Below are positions 1 to 6,362 of a stretch of 11,038 nucleotides of DNA, in pieces. Made by a program: the position numbers and the translations under genes. Below the pieces are notes generated by a model, which saw only the letters and a program-made list of their open reading frames with translations, was not told the origin of the DNA and did no database searches. Numbering within the stretch: the first letter of the stretch is position 1; each line of letters opens with the position of its first letter. Source of the DNA: an uncultured Prevotellaceae bacterium (GTDB taxonomy: Bacteria > Bacteroidota > Bacteroidia > Bacteroidales > Bacteroidaceae); the NCBI GenBank assembly GCA_946406585.1, contig CAMJLI010000056.1, positions 1-11,038 on the forward strand, given 5' to 3'.

Positions 1-79
1 TTTTTGTGTTTGGGCCGTCTTTCCCAACGTAGAGGAACTAGAATTACAGGAAAAATAACAAGGTCTTGCAAAAAAGTAT

Positions 80-87
80 TACCTTTG
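80..87 (+). promoter_or_regulatory. Candidate -7 element (TACCTTTG) for the phosphoesterase gene
   Basis: TACCTTTG matches the Bacteroidales primary sigma -7 consensus TAnnTTTG in all fixed positions. It would place transcription start near 94 and leave a leader of roughly 57 nt before the ATG at 151. I see no good TTTG at the expected -33 spacing (a TCTTG at 64-68 is too close), so the call rests on one element only. Confidence 0.35.
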
Positions 88-150
88 CTGAGAGAAAGAG
101 TTTATTGTGCCAAAGACAAAAATGATTCAAGAGAACATGAGTATTGAACC

Positions 151-1236
151 ATGATCATATTCCTGCTTACGATAATAACACTGACCATTATTCCAGACGC
201 CATCATCTGGAATTACATTTCACCACCAAGCAACATAGGCTGGAAAATGCTATTATGCGTCCCAAGTCTGATAACCTGGATGTCATGGTTCGGCTTCAAG
301 GCCAACATCCTTTCACACGACATTGGCCTTCGTCTCTTTTTCGGCAGTCTGCTGCTGTTGTCGTTTCCCAAACTCGTTTTTGTGGTGACAGCGATACCAT
401 TTGGGTCTTTGGCGGGGTGGATGGCATCCATCATTGTGCTGATGGTGATTGTCTATGGCTTTACATATGGGTGGCTCAGGTTGTCGGTGAAGAATGAGAC
501 CTTCGAATTTATAGACCTCCCACCCTCTTTTGATGGATACAAGATACTGCAAATAACCGATTTTCACATAGGTTCCTTCGAGCGCCATCCCAAATTCATC
601 AGGAAATTGGTAAGAATCGCAAACGAGCATAAGGCCGACCTGATAGTGTTTACCGGCGACTTGATTAACACAAAATGCAAGGAAGCGGAACCGTTTGTCA
701 GCATATTGTCGAATTTGGATGCTCCTGACGGCATTCTCTCCATATTGGGCAATCATGACTATTTCGACAAGCAAAAAGTAATGGAAACAGAAAGGAATAT
801 GGGATGGGAAGTGTTGATCGACGAGACTCATGTCATAGAAAGAGCAGCCGACAGAATATGCATCATTGGAGCAAAGTTGACAAGTGCTCCCCCCTTCAAG
901 TCAAGAGGCAATCTGAAGAAAGCTCTGGAAACAGTTTCTGAAGGAGAGTTCAAGATTTTGCTCACTCACGACCCCTCCCATTGGCGCATGGAAGTAGTGG
1001 ATAAGACTGACATACGGCTCACGCTGTCAGGCCACACCCATGCAGGACAAATAAAGATCGGGCGATTATCACTGGCAAGGATGATTTACCGTGAATGGGG
1101 AGGGAAATATTCAAAAGGCAGCCAGACACTTTATGTTTCATATGGCCTTTGCGGAACGATACCTTTCCGCATGGGTGCATGGCCGGAAATCAACGTGTTG
1201 ACCTTAAGAAAAGCAAAAGGCCAAAACTGCACATAA
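151..1236 (+). CDS. Membrane-anchored calcineurin-like metallophosphoesterase
   Basis: A 361-residue protein with an N-terminal membrane region and a C-terminal metal-dependent phosphoesterase domain. Four hydrophobic stretches lie at about residues 2-20, 33-49, 60-82 and 88-108. The catalytic domain (about 128-350) carries the full set of calcineurin-like metal ligands: D137-F-H139, G169-D170, G200-N-H-D203, H273 in LLTHDP, and G294-H-T-H297. This is the architecture of YkuE-like phosphoesterases. Family members cleave phosphomonoesters or diesters with two metal ions, and some related proteins hydrolyse UDP-diacylglucosamine, but the substrate cannot be read from sequence here. With four helices both ends should be on the same side of the membrane; which side is not determined. 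The ATG at 151 starts directly at the first membrane helix and no Shine-Dalgarno is evident. The 307-bp gap and functional mismatch suggest it is not part of the downstream sugar operon. Confidence 0.9.
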   Translation: MIIFLLTIITLTIIPDAIIWNYISPPSNIGWKMLLCVPSLITWMSWFGFKANILSHDIGLRLFFGSLLLLSFPKLVFVVTAIPFGSLAGWMASIIVLMVIVYGFTYGWLRLSVKNETFEFIDLPPSFDGYKILQITDFHIGSFERHPKFIRKLVRIANEHKADLIVFTGDLINTKCKEAEPFVSILSNLDAPDGILSILGNHDYFDKQKVMETERNMGWEVLIDETHVIERAADRICIIGAKLTSAPPFKSRGNLKKALETVSEGEFKILLTHDPSHWRMEVVDKTDIRLTLSGHTHAGQIKIGRLSLARMIYREWGGKYSKGSQTLYVSYGLCGTIPFRMGAWPEINVLTLRKAKGQNCT

Positions 1237-1378
1237 AGTATCGGTAGAATCTTGATAACTTTTCATATACAAAAAGTGGCATAAAGGCATTATGACAGGC
1301 GAAAAAACCGCAAAAAAGGCTGTAATAAGACAATAAATGTACTTTTTACACCTCTATATTCTTTCCACTCTTTTTTAG

Positions 1379-1388
1379 TTGTTAACAA
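1379..1388. promoter_or_regulatory. Palindrome TTGTTAACAA, possible operator
   Basis: TTGTTAACAA is a perfect 10-bp palindrome centred on 1383/1384, about 100 bp upstream of the candidate -7 element. The neighbouring sequence also allows a GTTGTT (1378-1383) / AACAAC (1388-1393) hairpin. An AT-rich palindrome of this length can arise by chance in such a region, so a regulator-binding role is only a possibility. Confidence 0.2.
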
Positions 1389-1485
1389 ACAACAACACAC
1401 TAACAATCAACATCTTACACAAAAGAAAGGCTTTCAACAATCCACTTTTTAATCTCAACATCAAACAGCCAGCACATTTTATTCA

Positions 1486-1493
1486 TATCTTTG
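1486..1493 (+). promoter_or_regulatory. Candidate -7 element (TATCTTTG) of the susC operon
   Basis: TATCTTTG is a complete match to the Bacteroidales -7 consensus TAnnTTTG and lies 50 bp before the susC-like ATG. Transcription would start near 1500, giving a leader of about 44 nt. The region where a -33 TTTG is expected (about 1461-1466) reads TCAAAC and does not match. A poor -33 box fits a promoter that needs an activator, as is usual for PULs, but that is inference. It is the only full TAnnTTTG match I found in the intergenic region. Confidence 0.5.
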
Positions 1494-1543
1494 CGCTGTA
1501 AATTGAAAACGCGAAATCACTAATAACCTATAACAATAAACTA

Positions 1544-4500
1544 ATGAAAAAAGAAAGGTTTCTATTATCACTATTGTCACTGTTCGTGTCAATAGTAGTC
1601 ACTGCCCAATCTACAGCAATCAAGGGTACAGTGACGGAAGTTAGCGGGGAGCCTGTAATCGGTGCTTCAGTCATCGTGAAAGGGCAGCCCCAAAAAGGAG
1701 CGATCACCAATGTTGATGGCGAATTCACGCTTGATGTAGCAAAAGGCACTCCTTTGGTAATTTCATATCTTGGCTACGCCTCGGTAGAGATGTTGGCAGT
1801 GGATGGCATGACCGTCGTGCTGAAGGAAGACACCAACACACTCAACGACGTTGTGGTCATCGGTTATGGAGTACAGAAGAAGAGCGTAGTGACAGCATCC
1901 ATAGCCAAAGTGTCATCCGACGACCTTGACGGCAAGACCCGCCTCCGTGCAGAGGACGCCCTCAAGGGCATGGCAGCAGGTGTCAATGTAACATCTGCAT
2001 CAGGACAGCCAGGCTCGAAGTCAATGATACGCATCCGTGGTATCGGTACAATCAACAATTCCGAGCCACTATACATTATTGATGGAATGCCTACCGACCA
2101 AGACGGCATGGAGAGCGTGAACCCCAGCGACATTGAGAGTATCGAAGTGCTGAAGGACGCAGCATCAGGAGCCATCTACGGAGCACGTGCCGCCAATGGT
2201 GTGATTCTTGTCACCACAAAGAAAGGCAAGATGGGCAGGGCCTCCATAAACTACAATTTCAGTTATGGCTGGCAAAATGCATGGAAGAAACGCGACGTGA
2301 CAGGCGCCACGGATTATGCAATCCTACAAAACGAGCGCCGTGTGCAGAACGGCATGACACCCCTATACGACGACCCATACAACCTGACAGACGCCAATGG
2401 CAATGCCATCAAAGGCTTTGGCACCGACTGGCAGGAACTGCTCTTCAACGACAACGCCCCCATCGTGCAGCACGACTTGTCGGTAAGCGGAGCATCAGAG
2501 AAAGTGAACTATTACCTCTCACTGGGCTACTTCACCCAGGACGGTATTGTGGGCGGCAACTACGGCCATTCAAACTATGACCGCTTGACAATTCGCTCGA
2601 ACAACCAGATGAATCTTTTCGACGAATCAGAAAAGCGCAATTTCCTGAACAAGCTGGACTTGGGCGCCAACCTTTCATACATGCGCGTACATAGTACAGG
2701 TATTGACGCGAACTCTACATGGGGTTCCCCATTAGGCTCAGCCCTTTACCTGGCCCCCACCCTGCCTGTAACCCTCAAGGCTGGCTACGACCAAAATGGC
2801 AAGCCATACATCGGCCAGCAGCAATTAGACCGCTATTCAGCCTACGACCTCTACACCGATGGCTTCGGCGACCCATACACCATCCCCAATTTCATAGGAA
2901 GCTACCAAGAGCAGAACAACCCCTTGGCCATGATGCAGAACAACCCCACACGTGGATGGTCGCACAAATTCATGCCAAAATTCTCACTCGACCTGCAATT
3001 GTTCGACGAGCTGAGATACCATTTCACATATAGTGCTGAACTGTCATTCTGGGGCAACGAAGGAGCCATATTAAGACAATACTATCTCTCCGGCAACAAC
3101 AACAGCGACCACACCCAAGCCAGTGCCTACAAAGGAAACAACAACATCTGGCAGATAGAAAACACGCTCACCTACGACAAGACAATAGGCAAACACAGCT
3201 TCGGCATCGTGTTAGGCCAATCAGTCCTGAAATCCAAAGGCGACGACCTCAGCGGTTCGCACTGGAACTTGGTGAACATCTCCAAGCCATCCATCAACTA
3301 CACCACAGGAGGAAACATTGAATTCAGCTACGACGACAATGGCAAGTTGGCAGGTGCAACAAGTCTGGTAGGCGTCTCCGGCGGTCCTTACATCGAACAC
3401 AGGCTGTCATCCCTCTTTGCCCGTATGAGTTACAACTACGACGAGAAATACATGCTTCAAGCCACCATCCGTCGTGACGGCAGCAGCCGCTTTGGCAGCA
3501 ACAACAAATACGGTACCTTCCCATCCGCTTCAGTGGGATGGAACATCATGAACGAGAATTTCATGCAATCCACACGCAGTTGGCTCACCAACCTCAAGTT
3601 GCGCGCCAGCTGGGGAAAGAATGGTAACGACAACATCCAGGACTTCGCCTACACCACCCTGACCACCCTTGGCAACACGAGCAATTACTACTTCGGCCAG
3701 ACAGCCTCGATGGTATATGGTTCGAAAGCCAACCGCCTGGCTAATGAAGACCTGAAATGGGAAGAGAGCGAGCAGACAGACATAGGCCTCGACTTGGGCT
3801 TCCTGAGCAACGCCCTGACCTTCAGCGTGGACTACTTCATCAAGAAGACCAACGGCATGATCATCCAAATGCCCATCCCATCATATGTGGGTGAGGAACG
3901 ACCACTTGCGAACGTGGGCGACATGGAAAACAGCGGTGTGGAATTTGAGTTGGGCTACAAGTGGAACATCTCCGATGCACGCTTCGCCATCAAGGGCAAT
4001 GCCTCCTATCTCCACAACAAGCTGAAGAACTTGGGCAACGACACCGGATTTCTGAACTATGGCATCAGCCAGTTCTCTGACGGTGGCACACGTGCCGAAA
4101 ACGGACAGCCATTCCCATTCTTCTATGGCTACAAGACCGCAGGCATTCTTCAAAACAAGTCAGAGGCAGATGCCTACAACTCACAATATGGAACCAGTTC
4201 CAAGCCGGGCGACTTCCGCTTTGTTGACACCAACGGCGACAACAAGATATCCTCCGACGACCGCACCAACATAGGTAATGGAGTGCCATCCTGGACATTC
4301 GGACTCAACTTCAATGCAGAATGGAAAGGCTTTGACCTGAGCGTCTTCTTCCAGGGTGTCAGTGGAGCCGACGTCTTCGATGCCACCTACCGCCAGGATG
4401 TGGCTTCCGGAAACTATCCCACATGGGTGCTGCAGCGCTGGACAGGCGAAGGCACAAGCAACAGCGTGCCGACCCTTGGCGACTCCAAGAACTGGGTGTG

Positions 4501-4759
4501 CAGCGACATGTATATCCAAGACGCCTCTTATCTCCGCTTGAAAAACATCACATTAGGCTACACGCTGCCACGCAGGCTGACCAGCAAGGCAAGCATCAGC
4601 AGCCTGCGCCTCTTTGCACGTGCAGAGAATCTCATCACCTGGACCAAATATTGGGGTTTCGATCCAGAAATCGGTTCCGGCTCCACCAGTCTTGGTGTTG
4701 ACTACGGTGTCTATCCACAGGCCCGCATCTACACCATTGGTTTCAACATCTCGTTATAA
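1544..4759 (+). CDS. susC: SusC/RagA-family TonB-dependent outer-membrane glycan transporter
   Basis: A 1071-residue SusC-like transporter that imports oligosaccharides across the outer membrane with TonB-ExbBD energy. Residues 1-21 form a type I signal peptide ending VVTAQ. Residues about 26-95 are the carboxypeptidase-regulatory-like domain typical of SusC proteins (IKGTV...GAS...NVDGEFTLDV). The conserved DVVVIGYGVQKK segment is at 102-113 and the plug domain follows to about 230, with the family signatures GVNVTSASGQPG, RIRGIGT and PLYIIDGMP at about 147-183 and EVLKDAASGAIYGARAANGVI at about 201-221. The rest is a 22-strand-type barrel ending in an aromatic-rich C-terminus (YTIGFNISL). 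There is no extra N-terminal STN signalling domain, so direct signalling to an anti-sigma factor is unlikely. Length is normal and the frame is intact. It is the first gene of the operon; the SusD-like partner begins 23 bp downstream. The symbol denotes family membership, not starch specificity. Confidence 0.96.
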   Translation: MKKERFLLSLLSLFVSIVVTAQSTAIKGTVTEVSGEPVIGASVIVKGQPQKGAITNVDGEFTLDVAKGTPLVISYLGYASVEMLAVDGMTVVLKEDTNTLNDVVVIGYGVQKKSVVTASIAKVSSDDLDGKTRLRAEDALKGMAAGVNVTSASGQPGSKSMIRIRGIGTINNSEPLYIIDGMPTDQDGMESVNPSDIESIEVLKDAASGAIYGARAANGVILVTTKKGKMGRASINYNFSYGWQNAWKKRDVTGATDYAILQNERRVQNGMTPLYDDPYNLTDANGNAIKGFGTDWQELLFNDNAPIVQHDLSVSGASEKVNYYLSLGYFTQDGIVGGNYGHSNYDRLTIRSNNQMNLFDESEKRNFLNKLDLGANLSYMRVHSTGIDANSTWGSPLGSALYLAPTLPVTLKAGYDQNGKPYIGQQQLDRYSAYDLYTDGFGDPYTIPNFIGSYQEQNNPLAMMQNNPTRGWSHKFMPKFSLDLQLFDELRYHFTYSAELSFWGNEGAILRQYYLSGNNNSDHTQASAYKGNNNIWQIENTLTYDKTIGKHSFGIVLGQSVLKSKGDDLSGSHWNLVNISKPSINYTTGGNIEFSYDDNGKLAGATSLVGVSGGPYIEHRLSSLFARMSYNYDEKYMLQATIRRDGSSRFGSNNKYGTFPSASVGWNIMNENFMQSTRSWLTNLKLRASWGKNGNDNIQDFAYTTLTTLGNTSNYYFGQTASMVYGSKANRLANEDLKWEESEQTDIGLDLGFLSNALTFSVDYFIKKTNGMIIQMPIPSYVGEERPLANVGDMENSGVEFELGYKWNISDARFAIKGNASYLHNKLKNLGNDTGFLNYGISQFSDGGTRAENGQPFPFFYGYKTAGILQNKSEADAYNSQYGTSSKPGDFRFVDTNGDNKISSDDRTNIGNGVPSWTFGLNFNAEWKGFDLSVFFQGVSGADVFDATYRQDVASGNYPTWVLQRWTGEGTSNSVPTLGDSKNWVCSDMYIQDASYLRLKNITLGYTLPRRLTSKASISSLRLFARAENLITWTKYWGFDPEIGSGSTSLGVDYGVYPQARIYTIGFNISL

Positions 4760-4782
4760 TAACAATAAAGACAACAACAATT

Positions 4783-6333
4783 ATGAATACCAAGATATAT
4801 AGAATACTCGGTGCCGGAATGGCAAGTTGCGTGATCTGCGCATCCATGGTATCGTGTAGTGAAGATTTTTTGGAAGTCAAGAACCCCACCGGCGAACCTC
4901 TCGAAGAATACTACACCACAGAAGAGACTCTCAACGAAGCCCTCACATCAGCATATGCCCCATTGCACTGGCCCGACTGGGATGGCACAGCCTACAACGA
5001 CCTCACTGTAGATGGTGAAATCATGGGCGACGACTTCTGGGTAGGCGGTTCTGACAACACCGACAACCAACATTGGCACAGGCTGTTCAACTTCGAAGGT
5101 GACGGCAACAACACCCTTTCCACCCTCTGGGGAGACTTCTACAGCGGCATCAAGCGTTGCAACGACGCCATCAAGTATGCCAGCTGGGAAGGCAAAGCAA
5201 GAGCCAAATTCCGCAGTTCGATGGAAATGCAAGCCCGACTGCTGCGCGTATACTACTACAACATACTGTGGCATTATTATGGCAACGTGCCATTCTATCT
5301 GGAGAACCTCTCAATGCCATATACAGCACCCCAACTGACAGCCGACGAGATTTACAACAAGCTGTTGCCCGAGCTTGAAGAGATAATAGCCTCAGGCGAA
5401 CTGCCCATGCGCTGGCCGGCAGCCGAGTCAGGACGAGTGAGCCAGGCATTTGCCTACATGCTGTATGCTGAGATGGTGATGTACCAGAACGACACGGCAC
5501 GCTATCCCAAAGCTCTCACCTACATGAAGGAAATAATAGCAAACAATGAATATTCCCTCAATCCCAGTTTCACTGACTTGTGGAAAGAAAGCGGTGAGTG
5601 GTGTGCCGAGAGCATCTTTGAAATCAACTACAACGACGACCAGGCACAACGCGACTGGAGCACCTCCATGGCCGCAGGCGGCACCGTGTTCCCCACCCTG
5701 TGTTCCCCCAACGGCTGGGGCGGCGGTGAAGGCTGGGACAGCGGCCAGGACGGTTGGGGATTCCTGCCCATGAAAGTGGAAACCTACAACATGTTTGCAG
5801 AGAACGACCTTCGTCGCGAAGCCACCTGCTGGGATGTGCGCGGCTACTCCTACACAGAGCGCTACCAAGACACACACATCTGGCACGGCAAATATCGCCC
5901 ACAGTCTGACAACAACAAGGACTGCCCCACCTCCAAGAACTTGAACTACAACAACAACAAGCGCATCTACCGCTATGCAGAGACACTGCTCAATGCCGCC
6001 GAACTGCTGCTCCAGACCGGCGGAAGCGCCACGGAGGCTGCAGGCTATGTGAATGAAGTCCGCGCACGTGCAGGTTTGGGCAACCTCAGCTCTGTAACAA
6101 TAGACGACATCCTGACGGAGCGCCACCTTGAATTCTGCGGTGAAGGCAAACGTTATTTCGACCTTGTACGTGCAGAAGGCATTCCCGGAGCAACCCAAAA
6201 GGCTTCGACAGTCCTTGTGCCCGACAGCTATGGCTATCGCACGAACTCATGGACACCAAGCAAGAAGCACATTCCTCTGGCTCAATCCGAACTTGATGCC
6301 GACCCGACATTGGTTCAGAACAATTACAAATAA
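4783..6333 (+). CDS. susD: SusD/RagB-family surface glycan-binding lipoprotein
   Basis: A 516-residue SusD-like lipoprotein that caps the SusC barrel and delivers glycan to it. The signal peptide ends in a lipobox, S-M-V-S-C25, and the residues after the cysteine (S-E-D-F) fit the Bacteroidota lipoprotein export signal, predicting surface exposure. The TPR-rich SusD fold is recognisable from the N-terminal FLEVKNPTGEP segment (29-39), LNEALTSAYAPL (50-61), the YAETLLNAAELLL helix (398-410), the repeat helix YVNEVRARAGL (422-432) and the C-terminal motif ILTERHLEFCGEGKRYFDLVR (443-463). A glycine/tryptophan-rich loop at about 307-328 (W312, W318, W325) is a candidate ligand-contact site, as SusD proteins bind sugars through aromatic residues near this position. 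It starts 23 bp after the susC stop codon and the next gene follows after 29 bp. Its first 23 coding bases nearly match those of the next gene. The symbol denotes family, not substrate. Confidence 0.95.
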   Translation: MNTKIYRILGAGMASCVICASMVSCSEDFLEVKNPTGEPLEEYYTTEETLNEALTSAYAPLHWPDWDGTAYNDLTVDGEIMGDDFWVGGSDNTDNQHWHRLFNFEGDGNNTLSTLWGDFYSGIKRCNDAIKYASWEGKARAKFRSSMEMQARLLRVYYYNILWHYYGNVPFYLENLSMPYTAPQLTADEIYNKLLPELEEIIASGELPMRWPAAESGRVSQAFAYMLYAEMVMYQNDTARYPKALTYMKEIIANNEYSLNPSFTDLWKESGEWCAESIFEINYNDDQAQRDWSTSMAAGGTVFPTLCSPNGWGGGEGWDSGQDGWGFLPMKVETYNMFAENDLRREATCWDVRGYSYTERYQDTHIWHGKYRPQSDNNKDCPTSKNLNYNNNKRIYRYAETLLNAAELLLQTGGSATEAAGYVNEVRARAGLGNLSSVTIDDILTERHLEFCGEGKRYFDLVRAEGIPGATQKASTVLVPDSYGYRTNSWTPSKKHIPLAQSELDADPTLVQNNYK

Positions 6334-6362
6334 TTGAAATAACAAAATAGACATCATTAATC

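Larger units (their letters stand above)
1237..1543. other. AT-rich intergenic region upstream of the PUL operon
   Basis: This 307-bp stretch has no convincing gene on either strand. It must hold the end of the phosphoesterase transcript and the control region of the susC operon. No strong rho-independent terminator is visible after 1236: the best hairpin, CATAA/TTATG at 1280-1294, has a 5-bp stem and no T-tract. The distal half is rich in A and C with CAAC-type repeats, including a palindrome TTGTTAACAA at 1379-1388 and the 8-bp direct repeat TCAACATC at 1407-1414 and 1455-1462. A -7 promoter element lies at 1486-1493. Confidence 0.7.

Noticed and set aside
1..79. Possible tail of an upstream gene or RNA gene at the left edge
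   Set aside because: The segment is too short, has no recognisable protein or tRNA pattern on either strand, and its best inverted repeat (TTGGG/CCCAA) is only 5 bp.
1280..1294. Hairpin CATAA/TTATG after the phosphoesterase gene as a terminator
   Set aside because: The stem is only 5 AT-rich pairs with no following T-tract.
5428..6198. A 256-codon open frame on the minus strand inside the susD-like gene
   Set aside because: Its translation is rich in V, A, C and H in low-complexity runs with no domain, and it lies wholly antisense to a clear SusD-family gene whose codon pattern explains the open frame.
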